Source: JAVBSN01 sp031556525 (lineage in GTDB: Bacteria > Bacillota > Clostridia > Lachnospirales > Lachnospiraceae). Taken from it: DNA of 54,016 bases. The notes beneath the pieces are model-generated. The model did no database searches and had not been told where the DNA came from. It worked only from the letters and a program-made list of their open reading frames with translations. Made by a program: the position numbers and the translations under genes. Location: positions 1 through 54,016 of the forward strand of contig JAVBSS010000009.1 of the NCBI GenBank assembly GCA_031556525.1. Reading direction: 5' to 3'. Positions within the stretch are counted from its first letter, which is position 1. The number at the start of each line of letters is the position of its first letter. Shown in pieces: positions 1 to 7,604 of this stretch.

Positions 1-41
1 TCGATATAACTATCAGAGCATTACTTTTTAGTGCAGTCAAG

Positions 42-57
42 GGTGGCGTACGTCACC
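42..57. other. 16-bp near-palindrome at left edge
   Basis: The arms GGTG and CACC enclose a perfect CGTACG core. The only mismatch is a G/T pair that would be a wobble in RNA. It lies downstream of the minus-strand permease gene. With no loop it is more likely a DNA site than an RNA hairpin. Function unknown. Confidence 0.3.
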
Positions 58-82
58 AAAACTTATCACATTTTAAATTTCA

Positions 83-106
83 AGGTTCATTTGAGCCTAT
101 TTTTTC
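83..106 (+). terminator. possible rho-independent terminator of a plus-strand gene left of the window
   Basis: AGGTTC and GAGCCT form a 6-bp stem (one G-U) with a 4-base loop, followed on the plus strand by ATTTTTTC. It would end a plus-strand transcript coming from outside the window. A 47-codon open frame (3-143) runs across it but has no recognisable product. Confidence 0.4.
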
Positions 107-148
107 AATTATGCTTTTTCATAGTTCACTTTACACTATCATGTAGCA

Positions 149-2740
149 TTATATATCTTTTGATTTCTTTATTATCGACTGCGTTGCCACTATAGATATA
201 CCTATTGTTAACACGAAGGAAATCAATATTGCACCAATAGGTAATCTATAATACACCCTCTCCATAGATTCTGATAAAAGTCTATATACTCCGTAACCTA
301 TTACACTTCCTAATATGCCACCAATTATACTCGCAATTATGGCTGCCATAGTCCCCTCTATAATTAAGAGTTTATTAATCTGTTTTTTACTCATTCCCAC
401 TATTCTATAAGTCTCTAATTCTCTCTTTCTAAGCACAATATTAGAGTTTAGATTATTCATCATATTAAACATACAGATAAGCAATATCATTCCTACCACT
501 ACATACAAAATATATGTAATTGCCGTTAATACCGTAAAATTAGTACGAACTTCATCATAGTAATCATAGTATGAAATTCCTTCTTGTTTAAAAACATAAT
601 CCTTAATTGCATCAAAAGAATACTCATCATCAACACTAAATAAAACTTTGGAACCATACGGTTTTCCCAATGAAGCATGTTTAAAATACCCATCTCTATT
701 AAACACTATATTTACATATGATTGTTCATTATATATACCCCTAGTTTCAGCATCATCTTCACTAACTATTGCCACAACTGTAACCTCGTTATAATATCCT
801 TGATTCACAAGATCTTTGGCGTATTGAGTATAATCATCTATTTTACTTTTTCCTTCTTCCATTTCTTGATGAGATTTTATATACTCCTCCATTTTCTTCT
901 TATCAGCTAGTTTAATAGTATCCCCTACTTTTATATCTGATAACTTTATTAATATTTCTTGTAATTCACCTTTTTCATCATAATATGTTTTCTTAGAATA
1001 ATTACGCACTATAACTTCATCTTCACTCATAGAGTTATAATCAATATTACCCTCTACCAAGTACTCTTTTATTTTTTCTATCTCAGGCTCTGCATATCCA
1101 GACATGCCTATTATATTACTCTCTTTTCCGCTAGCTTTACCTAATTTTTCATCCGCCGCATAATCAATCACCTCATATACTAACGTAGTATTTTTTACAC
1201 CATTCAATTGTTGAATATCTTCTATATAATCTACAAAATCTACATTATTAGGATCATAAAATATCCCCCAACACTCTATCGACATTATATATTCGATTTG
1301 TCCGTCATATATAATCTCTTCCATATTGAATATTCTCTTAACAACAGTCTGTGTTGAACTCATTCCCACTAACAGTAAAACACTTAGCGCCATTCCAATA
1401 CAGGTAGATATAAATTTACCCCTATTACGTACTATATTTTTCCAAGCATATTCTCCTTCTATTCCAAATATATTTCTGATTAGAAATGTATTCTTAGATC
1501 GATACATTTTTTCTTTCGCAACTGTTTTCTTTCCTCTTATAGCCTCTATCGGTGTGATTAAGCATGCAACCCTCGCTGGTTCAATAAGACAAAACAATAC
1601 CGCAATCGCCACAAATATTATGGTGATAACTATCGCTCTAGGATATAAACTTATATTAAAAAAGTCACCATAACCTAAACCCTTTACTATTCCATCAAAT
1701 GCTATTCTCATACTAAACATTCCAATATAAGATATTACAATTCCAATTACTATTGATATAGAACTTAATATCAATCCTTCATATACGAGCATTCCTCTTA
1801 ATTGTTTTTTTGACATTCCAATACATCTAAGTATGCCATAGTCTTTTGTTCTTTCTGCAACAGATATCATAAATGAATTTCTTATAATAAAAACAGACAC
1901 AACAAAAATAAACCAAAAAGCAAAAACTAATAGCACATACTCTAACAAAGATGATATCTCATCCATTTCAATAGAATAATCTTTACCAACCTGATTAAAT
2001 CCTACCCAAATGCCATATTTTTCACTTATATACTTCAAATCTTTTTCTATATTATTTCTATTTTTTAATTTTATGTTTGCCTCGCAATAAGCAGGTTGAT
2101 TATCCCTATCTATTATAGAATATCCACCAGGCATCCCTATATACGTCTCATAATAAACATTATTAACATCATATATACCTACTAATGTATATTCTCTAGT
2201 CTCTATCTTTCTCTTATTCTTATAATCTTCATCAGTGTCTTCTTGATTATATTCATACTTCTCGAAATATACATTAATCGTATCCCCTATTTGCGCATCT
2301 GGTAACTGGCGTAACGATTCATACGATAATATTATTTCGTTACTATTTGTTGGGTACTCTCCTTTTTGCAAAGTAATCCCCATCAAATTTTCTTTAATCT
2401 CACCTACTTCACAATAACTCATGCCATAATTACTAGGTTCCTCACTTAATCTAATCTGGTTATATTCTTTATATAAATAGTCACTCACAAGCAATATATC
2501 ATCTACTTTATCATCATCAACTAACTTTTTATATGTATCACCATCAATATCACTTATATACAATTCACTACTACCATAAATCCATTCATTAACTGCTCTA
2601 TTACACAACTTAACTGCCATATATAATGTTACCATACCAAAAAATAATGCTACTGCAAGAGATATGCCACATATAGTATTAATTGTACGATTCTTATTAT
2701 TACGCATATAATTAACAGCTAATTTTACGTAATTATTCAT
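149..2740 (-). CDS. ABC transporter permease, FtsX-like (first of two paralogues)
   Basis: This is an integral membrane subunit of an FtsX/MacB/BceB-type ABC system, a class that usually moves antimicrobial peptides, lipids or lipoproteins, or works mechanically across the envelope. The protein is about 863 residues. An N-terminal membrane helix (about 18-42) is followed by an extracellular domain. Three more helices lie at about 270-395. A second FtsX unit has a helix at about 440-460, a large extracellular domain to about 745, and three terminal helices. The motif RTKDYGILRCIGMSKKQL before the mid-protein helices is typical of FtsX domains. The ATG chosen at 2740 matches the start of the paralogue at 5985 (both MNNY) and has AAGGT 8 bases upstream. 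A further ATG lies two codons earlier. The start overlaps the end of the ATPase gene, so the two are translationally coupled. Substrate unknown. Confidence 0.85.
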   Translation of the reverse strand: MNNYVKLAVNYMRNNKNRTINTICGISLAVALFFGMVTLYMAVKLCNRAVNEWIYGSSELYISDIDGDTYKKLVDDDKVDDILLVSDYLYKEYNQIRLSEEPSNYGMSYCEVGEIKENLMGITLQKGEYPTNSNEIILSYESLRQLPDAQIGDTINVYFEKYEYNQEDTDEDYKNKRKIETREYTLVGIYDVNNVYYETYIGMPGGYSIIDRDNQPAYCEANIKLKNRNNIEKDLKYISEKYGIWVGFNQVGKDYSIEMDEISSLLEYVLLVFAFWFIFVVSVFIIRNSFMISVAERTKDYGILRCIGMSKKQLRGMLVYEGLILSSISIVIGIVISYIGMFSMRIAFDGIVKGLGYGDFFNISLYPRAIVITIIFVAIAVLFCLIEPARVACLITPIEAIRGKKTVAKEKMYRSKNTFLIRNIFGIEGEYAWKNIVRNRGKFISTCIGMALSVLLLVGMSSTQTVVKRIFNMEEIIYDGQIEYIMSIECWGIFYDPNNVDFVDYIEDIQQLNGVKNTTLVYEVIDYAADEKLGKASGKESNIIGMSGYAEPEIEKIKEYLVEGNIDYNSMSEDEVIVRNYSKKTYYDEKGELQEILIKLSDIKVGDTIKLADKKKMEEYIKSHQEMEEGKSKIDDYTQYAKDLVNQGYYNEVTVVAIVSEDDAETRGIYNEQSYVNIVFNRDGYFKHASLGKPYGSKVLFSVDDEYSFDAIKDYVFKQEGISYYDYYDEVRTNFTVLTAITYILYVVVGMILLICMFNMMNNLNSNIVLRKRELETYRIVGMSKKQINKLLIIEGTMAAIIASIIGGILGSVIGYGVYRLLSESMERVYYRLPIGAILISFVLTIGISIVATQSIIKKSKDI

Positions 2741-3419
2741 GTGCATTTACCTTATCGTTGGTAATTTTACCATCTGATATTGTAATAATTCTATCTGCCA
2801 TATTAGCAATATCCATATCATGAGTAACTACTACTAAGGTTTGTTTATACTTTTTAGCACAATCAATAAGCATATTCATTATCTCAACACCATTTTTCTT
2901 ATCAAGATTACCTGTTGGCTCATCCGCTAACACAACTGATGGTTTATTTGCTAAAGCTCGTCCTATAGCTACTCTTTGTTGTTGACCACCTGATAATTGA
3001 TTAGGAAGATGTTCCTTTCTCTCTGTTAATCCTAATATATCTACTATCTCATCTATATAATCATTTTCAGGTTTTTTCTTATCTAGCATTATAGGCATAA
3101 CTATATTCTCATAAGCAGTAAGTACAGGAATTAGACTATAGTCTTGTAATACATAGCCTACTTTCCTTCTTCTAAATGCCGATCTTCTATCATCATTTAA
3201 CTTATATACATCATATCCATCAACTTCAACGTCTCCAGTCGTCGGCTCTATAACTCCTCCTATCATATGTAATAGTGTTGATTTACCTGAACCTGATGCA
3301 CCTACAATAGCAACAAATTGACCTAACTCAATATCTAACGACACCTCATCTACTGCCTTAACCTCTGATTCATTTTTTCCATAAATTTTTGATAGATTAC
3401 TAATACTAATTACTTTCAT
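2733..3419 (-). CDS. ABC transporter ATP-binding protein, MacB/LolD type
   Basis: This 228-residue cytoplasmic ATPase powers the two flanking FtsX-like permeases. Walker A is GASGSGKST (about 40-48), the signature is LSGGQQQR, Walker B is VVLADEPTGN, and the switch histidine is in VVVTHD. The DEPTGNLD wording is characteristic of the LolD/MacB/BceA branch. The ATG follows a strong GGAGGGG site. Gene order is permease, ATPase, permease on the minus strand, with 28 bases to the upstream permease and an overlap with the downstream one. A single ATPase therefore probably serves a permease heterodimer. No two-component system, the usual partner of Bce-type modules, lies next to it. Confidence 0.9.
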   Translation of the reverse strand: MKVISISNLSKIYGKNESEVKAVDEVSLDIELGQFVAIVGASGSGKSTLLHMIGGVIEPTTGDVEVDGYDVYKLNDDRRSAFRRRKVGYVLQDYSLIPVLTAYENIVMPIMLDKKKPENDYIDEIVDILGLTERKEHLPNQLSGGQQQRVAIGRALANKPSVVLADEPTGNLDKKNGVEIMNMLIDCAKKYKQTLVVVTHDMDIANMADRIITISDGKITNDKVNAHE

Positions 3420-3447
3420 AATACCCCTCCTTGAATTTTATAATTTA

Positions 3448-5985
3448 TTATATGTCCTTTGATTTTCTTATTACTGACCATGTAGCCAACATAGATATTC
3501 CTACCGTAAATACAAATGCAATCGATATTGGTACTATTGGAATTTTAAAATGAATACCACTTATAGATTCCATCATTAATTTAACAATACCATATCCTAT
3601 ACTACATCCAATTATACTGCCCACTATAGTCGATATTACTGCCGCCATATTACCTTCGATAATTAACAATTTATTAACTTGCTTCTTGCTCATACCAACT
3701 AATCTATATGTTATTAATTCTTTTTTTCTAAGTATTATATTTGAATTCAAGTTATTCATTAAATTAAACATACAAATAAACATTATAATAATTATAACTA
3801 TATACAATATGTATTTAACACACTTTAAAACTGTAAATTCGCCACGCATATATCCATATAAATCAACAAAAGCAATATCTCTATTATAAGAAACATATTC
3901 TTTCACATTTTCATAAGAAGATGCTGAATCAATACTAAAAAGGACACGAGAACCATCAGTTTCTCCTTGAGATGCGTTTTTTATATACCCTTCTCTATTA
4001 AATATAAGCATAGGAGAATCGTTAATTAGACCACCTCTATTTGATACATCATCATTATCTATAATCGCTATCACTGTAACTTCATTATAATATCCATCAC
4101 TAACCAGTTGTTTGGAATATTCTATAATTTCATTAATTTTGTCTCCATATTTTTCATTATTATTCTCTTCAATAAATTTAATTATCATCTTTTCATCAGG
4201 TACTTTAATTGTATCACCCACTTCTATAGAGGATAACTTCATATCAGATGTCACAATATTATTGTTTTCATCAACATATTCTTTCTTAGAATAATTATAT
4301 AAAATTACATCATCTTCTCCCATTGCCTCATAATCTATATTGCCTTCTACAACATATTTTTTAAGGTTATTTATTTCATTTTCTAAATATCCTTTCATTT
4401 GTATAGCTATATTTTTTTTACTTTTATATTTGCATAATTTTTCATCTCCACAGTAATTCAATCTTTCATATATAAGTGTAACATTATCTATTTCTTTTAT
4501 CTGTTTTATCTCATCAATATAATCTGCTAAATCTATACCTTCTGTATAATTAAATATACCCAAAGTTCTTTCACTATAACTCTTAGCATCATACATCTCT
4601 CCATCATATACTATATCTTCTGTCACAAATAGATTTTCTACACTATCCGATATCGATGTTACTCCAACAAAAAGTATAATGCTTATAGTCATTCCAACAC
4701 AAGTTGATACAAATTTACCTCTATTTCTCCTTATATTTTTATAAGCATATTCACCTTCTATACCTAGTAACTTTCTTATTATAAATAAATTTTTGATTCG
4801 TAATATCTTCTCTTTCTTAACTGATTTTCTACCTAATATAGCATCTATTGGTGTAATTAGTAACGCTACCCTCGCTGGTTCAATAAGGGCAAACAATATT
4901 ATTATTATAGAAAATACCAACGTTAATACAACTGCTTTAGGAAATAATCCTATGTAGAAAAAGTCATTATACCCTAGATCTTTTATCAATCCTGTTGCCA
5001 ATAATCTTATAACCCATAATCCTATATATGATATAACAACACCTAATACGCTAGCTATACTACCTAACATCAATCCCTCACACAGTAGAATCCTTCTCAA
5101 TTGCTTTTTGGACATACCAACACATCTAAGGACTCCATAATCTTTTGTTCTCTCTGCTATGGATATCATAAATGAATTTCTTATAATAAATGCTGACAAA
5201 AAATATATAAATGAAAATGCAAAAAACAATAATATGTATTCTAGTAGAGACGATGCCATGGCCATATCCGAAGAATAATATGCATATCCTACAGTAGAGA
5301 GCTCAGCATCCAATTTATATTCATTCATTAAATATAAATAATCTTTTTCTACATTATTTCTATATTTTAATTTTATATTAGCAGTGCAATATTTAGGTTG
5401 ATTGCCTTTATCTATTATGGTATATGCCTCTAATTCCTCTTGATAACCATATAGATTCATACTATTTATACTAAAAACACCTGTTAATGTGTATTCTTTT
5501 TCAGTTGTCTCAAGGAATATTTTATCTCCTATCTGACAGTCTCTATAATTTCTCATTGCATCATTGGATAGAATTATTTCATTACTATTTTGAGGATAAG
5601 TCCCTTCCATTAAAGTAATGCCTAACATATCTTCTTTTACTTCACTAACTTCATCACAATAAATATAGTCTACAGGTATATCATACGAATATTCATCTAT
5701 TATGTATTTTTCTATATTACTTAAAGAATTAATTAATACTATATCTTTTATTTTACTATCATTAACTATATCCTTATATGTTTTCCCATCAATGCTGTAC
5801 ACTTCTATTTCATTAGAACCGTTAACCCACTCATTAACCTTCTTGCTACAATCTCTTATTGACATATATAAGGTCAACATACCAAATAAAAGAGCCACCG
5901 AAAGCGCAATACCACAAATACTGTTTATTGTTCTACTCTTATTGTTAATTAAATATTTCTTTGATAACTGTATATAATTATTCAT
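3448..5985 (-). CDS. ABC transporter permease, FtsX-like (second paralogue)
   Basis: This membrane permease is about 845 residues and is clearly a paralogue of the one at 149-2740. Shared stretches include RTKDYGVLRCVGMSKKQLRR, GIEGEYAYKNI and the C-terminal MSKKQVNKLLIIEG. It has the same layout: one N-terminal helix, an extracellular domain, three helices, one helix, a large extracellular domain and three terminal helices. The extracellular domains are the most divergent parts, as expected if each half sees a different ligand or partner. The ATG at 5985 follows GGGGGAGC. Upstream in-frame codons would give four more residues but lack their own binding site. The small membrane-protein gene 6017-6535 sits 31 bases upstream and probably starts the operon. 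Confidence 0.85.
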   Translation of the reverse strand: MNNYIQLSKKYLINNKSRTINSICGIALSVALLFGMLTLYMSIRDCSKKVNEWVNGSNEIEVYSIDGKTYKDIVNDSKIKDIVLINSLSNIEKYIIDEYSYDIPVDYIYCDEVSEVKEDMLGITLMEGTYPQNSNEIILSNDAMRNYRDCQIGDKIFLETTEKEYTLTGVFSINSMNLYGYQEELEAYTIIDKGNQPKYCTANIKLKYRNNVEKDYLYLMNEYKLDAELSTVGYAYYSSDMAMASSLLEYILLFFAFSFIYFLSAFIIRNSFMISIAERTKDYGVLRCVGMSKKQLRRILLCEGLMLGSIASVLGVVISYIGLWVIRLLATGLIKDLGYNDFFYIGLFPKAVVLTLVFSIIIILFALIEPARVALLITPIDAILGRKSVKKEKILRIKNLFIIRKLLGIEGEYAYKNIRRNRGKFVSTCVGMTISIILFVGVTSISDSVENLFVTEDIVYDGEMYDAKSYSERTLGIFNYTEGIDLADYIDEIKQIKEIDNVTLIYERLNYCGDEKLCKYKSKKNIAIQMKGYLENEINNLKKYVVEGNIDYEAMGEDDVILYNYSKKEYVDENNNIVTSDMKLSSIEVGDTIKVPDEKMIIKFIEENNNEKYGDKINEIIEYSKQLVSDGYYNEVTVIAIIDNDDVSNRGGLINDSPMLIFNREGYIKNASQGETDGSRVLFSIDSASSYENVKEYVSYNRDIAFVDLYGYMRGEFTVLKCVKYILYIVIIIIMFICMFNLMNNLNSNIILRKKELITYRLVGMSKKQVNKLLIIEGNMAAVISTIVGSIIGCSIGYGIVKLMMESISGIHFKIPIVPISIAFVFTVGISMLATWSVIRKSKDI

Positions 5986-6016
5986 AAGCTCCCCCATTTA
6001 TTTAATCTTTCAATTA

Positions 6017-6535
6017 CTATTTTCTCTTAATATTTTCATTCTCTTCCAATGGTGCATTTCGTTTTTCAATAGAATGATATAAAGTCTTGAATCCAAGTCC
6101 ATCTGCCACAGCATCTTTATTTTCAACAATAACTCCTTTGTCAAGCAATGCTTTTTTTAATTCATTGACATTAGTCATCCCCTTATCTAAATCACAAAAC
6201 TTTTTCATGTCCATATTATAAATTTCAAAGCTTTCATTATCCAAATTAATTCGTGCTTTCCCTACAGAATTCAAATGTAATGTTTTTGATATTCCAAGTA
6301 CATTTGTATATATTATCTCACTTTCAAATAATACAAGTTTTCGCCATAATGTATTTGCCAAAATTGTAAAAACTATAGAGAATATAACTATACCTAATTT
6401 TATATATGGATATGTCATCACTTCTCCTTTAATTAAATATATAGTAAGTATAATTACACATTCACAAAAACCTACTAATAATCCTACCAAAATGCTATAC
6501 CCTACACTAGGTTTTGAAATTACTTTTTCTTTCAA
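6017..6535 (-). CDS. two-helix membrane protein of unknown function, first gene of the ABC operon
   Basis: I do not recognise a family with certainty. The 172-residue protein has two hydrophobic segments (about 12-33 and 44-64). A mixed cytoplasmic region of about 100 residues follows, with a charged tail ending in KRK. Membrane-helix pairs of this kind with a PH-like tail are common as accessory proteins, but that is only a guess. The start appears to be TTG at 6535, since GGAGG lies 9 bases before it and no ATG is near. The gene is 31 bases upstream of the second permease and in the same direction, so it may assist or regulate that transporter. Confidence 0.65.
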   Translation of the reverse strand: MKEKVISKPSVGYSILVGLLVGFCECVIILTIYLIKGEVMTYPYIKLGIVIFSIVFTILANTLWRKLVLFESEIIYTNVLGISKTLHLNSVGKARINLDNESFEIYNMDMKKFCDLDKGMTNVNELKKALLDKGVIVENKDAVADGLGFKTLYHSIEKRNAPLEENENIKRK

Positions 6536-6560
6536 TATATTTTCCTCCGATTCTTAATGT

Positions 6561-6576
6561 TGTATTTTATAATACA
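6561..6576. promoter_or_regulatory. palindrome between the divergent ABC operon and the RNA element
   Basis: TGTATT and AATACA form a perfect 6-bp inverted repeat around TTAT, in the divergent intergenic space just upstream of the minus-strand TTG start and before the RNA units. A regulator site is possible; nothing more can be said. Confidence 0.3.
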
Positions 6577-6584
6577 ATTATTGT

Positions 6585-6600
6585 GGTATACTATTATTAC
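6585..6600 (+). repeat. 16-nt direct repeat, copy 1 (left border of tandem RNA)
   Basis: GGTATACTATTATTAC occurs here and again at 6855-6870, directly after the second RNA unit. Both copies read TGG-TATACT, which looks like an extended -10 promoter element, although no good -35 is visible. The 3' half of this copy forms the left arm of the closing stem of unit 1. Confidence 0.7.
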
Positions 6601-6720
6601 TTAACGACTGGCAGAGAACTTGGTGAGGTGTTTCCGAACCTAGTCGTAGCCGTATCTTGTAATTGGTTGATGTTTTGTCGAAACCAATGAAAAGATTGTA
6701 TTCTCGAGTTTAGTAAGAAT
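6593..6720 (+). ncRNA. structured RNA unit 1 of a tandem pair, family not identified
   Basis: The unit folds as a closing stem with two hairpin arms. Closing stem: TTACT plus AAC (6597-6605) pair with GTT plus AGTAA (6708-6716), with a U-U mismatch, and weaker pairs extend it. Arm 1: GACT (6606-6609) pairs with AGTC, and inside it GGT (6622-6624) pairs with ACC around a 13-nt loop (6625-6637). Arm 2: ATCTT pairs with AAGAT, and inside that ATTGGTT (6662-6668) pairs with AACCAAT around a second 13-nt loop (6669-6681). Both loops follow GAKGT...CGA. The second unit, 134 bases downstream, preserves every stem with compensating changes. The arrangement resembles a riboswitch or a cis-regulatory/small RNA. 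Orientation is taken from the downstream thioesterase gene. Confidence 0.75.
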
Positions 6721-6727
6721 GCATACC

Positions 6728-6853
6728 TATACACTTGACGACTGGCAGAGAACTTGGCGAGGTTTTGGCGAGCCTAGTTGTAGCCGTATCTTGTAATTGA
6801 CTGAGGTATTTTCGAAGTCAATGTAAAGATTGTGCTTTCGAGTCTAGTGTATA
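6728..6853 (+). ncRNA. structured RNA unit 2 of a tandem pair, family not identified
   Basis: The fold is as in unit 1, with covariation. In the closing stem, TATACACT plus GAC (6728-6739) pair with GTC plus AGTGTATA (6842-6853), keeping the same U-U mismatch. In arm 1, GGC (6756-6758) pairs with GCC where unit 1 has GGT/ACC. In arm 2, ATTGACT (6796-6802) pairs with AGTCAAT where unit 1 has ATTGGTT/AACCAAT. The 13-nt loops at 6759-6771 and 6803-6815 again begin GAGGT and end CGA. Single-stranded stretches such as TAGCCGTATCTTGTAATTG and CGACTGGCAGAGAACTTGG are identical between units. The 3' closing arm overlaps a following hairpin (6850-6876), so the two may be alternative folds before the thioesterase start. 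Confidence 0.75.
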
Positions 6854-6876
6854 TGGTATACTATTATTACCATATA
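6850..6876 (+). promoter_or_regulatory. hairpin between RNA unit 2 and the thioesterase gene
   Basis: TATATGGTA and TACCATATA form a perfect 9-bp stem around a 9-base loop. Its left arm shares TATA (6850-6853) with the closing stem of RNA unit 2. It contains the second copy of the 16-nt repeat (6855-6870). The sequence after it, ATTTTAG, is only weakly terminator-like. It could be an expression platform, or a promoter region in which TATACT is the -10. Confidence 0.45.
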
Positions 6877-6898
6877 ATTTTAGAAAGTTTGTAAATGT

Positions 6899-7372
6899 AT
6901 GACTAATAAAACTGTTGAATTTTCAAAAACTGAACAAGTACATGTTATTCAGCCCAAAGATTTAAATGGCGGTGGCCGCCTTTTTGGTGGTGCATTACTT
7001 CAAATGATAGATGAATTAGCTGGCATTGTTGCAATAAGACATTCTGAATGTGCTACAGTTACTACTGCCGCAATCGATAATCTTAATTTTAAAGCTGGCG
7101 CATATGTAAATGACATGATTGTTCTTATTGGTTATGTTACTTATACGGGGAAAACTTCTATGGAAGTACGTGTAGACACATACGTAGAAGATATTAAAGG
7201 AATGCGACATTCCATAAACAGAGCATATTTTGTAATGGTAGGTATGGATAATAATAACCTGCCTACATCAGTCCCTAAATTAATAGTAGAGACTGAATCA
7301 CAAAAAGCTGAATGGGAAGGTGCTATCAAAAGAAGAAACCTACGCCTCGAAAGAAGAAAAGAAGGTTTTTAA
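6899..7372 (+). CDS. acyl-CoA thioesterase, hotdog fold (YciA/BACH type)
   Basis: The 157-residue protein is predicted to hydrolyse acyl-CoA thioesters to free acid and CoA in the cytoplasm. Near the N terminus it has the family pattern of conserved Asn, Gly and Gly-Ala before a helix (DLNGGGRLFGGALLQMID, about 22-39). The strand motif TAAIDNLNFKAGA (about 57-69) is followed by the GKTSMEVRVDTYVED strand. The length is normal for a single-hotdog enzyme of this family. The ribosome binding site is weak: only AGAAAG is seen, 12 bases before the ATG. That fits control through the leader, which carries the tandem structured RNA. The chain length of its substrate cannot be read from sequence. Confidence 0.85.
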   Translation: MTNKTVEFSKTEQVHVIQPKDLNGGGRLFGGALLQMIDELAGIVAIRHSECATVTTAAIDNLNFKAGAYVNDMIVLIGYVTYTGKTSMEVRVDTYVEDIKGMRHSINRAYFVMVGMDNNNLPTSVPKLIVETESQKAEWEGAIKRRNLRLERRKEGF

Positions 7373-7432
7373 TTTTTAATTATGTCTCCCCCTAACTGTA
7401 ATACCCCTAGTAATACACTTATTATAATTTTT

Positions 7433-7467
7433 ATTAGTATATATGTCAATATATATTAATAATTTTT
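7433..7467 (+). terminator. weak AU-rich terminator after the thioesterase gene
   Basis: ATTAGTATATAT and ATATATATTAAT pair over 12 positions (one G-U) around GTCA, followed by AATTTTTTTA. The stem contains almost no GC, so it is a weak candidate. Confidence 0.35.
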
Positions 7468-7478
7468 TTACAGTCAAC

Positions 7479-7531
7479 CTGTAACTTATGTTACAGTTCA
7501 GCCATAAACTCGATTATGCATAGCTGAACTG
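7479..7531 (+). promoter_or_regulatory. two overlapping hairpins in the ddh leader region
   Basis: Hairpin A is CTGTAAC, loop TTAT, GTTACAG (7479-7496). Hairpin B is CAGTTCAGC (7494-7502) with GCTGAACTG (7523-7531), and a nested CATAA/TTATG stem lies inside its loop. They share CAG at 7494-7496, so both cannot form fully at once. Neither is followed by a U-tract on the plus strand. They lie about 75-125 bases before the dehydrogenase start and could be a regulator site or leader structure. The sequence does not look like the lysine riboswitch. Confidence 0.4.
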
Positions 7532-7604
7532 CAAAAAACATTGAAGAATTATTTATTTTATTTTATAATGTTATAGAAATTTATAAAGAAAGTTGGAAAA
7601 CAAT

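Noticed and set aside
3..143. 47-codon open frame at the left edge on the plus strand
   Set aside because: No family features, and a terminator-like hairpin lies inside it; more likely non-coding.
7373..7604. Lysine riboswitch before ddh
   Set aside because: The region is too short and lacks the conserved multi-helix core; only simple hairpins are present.
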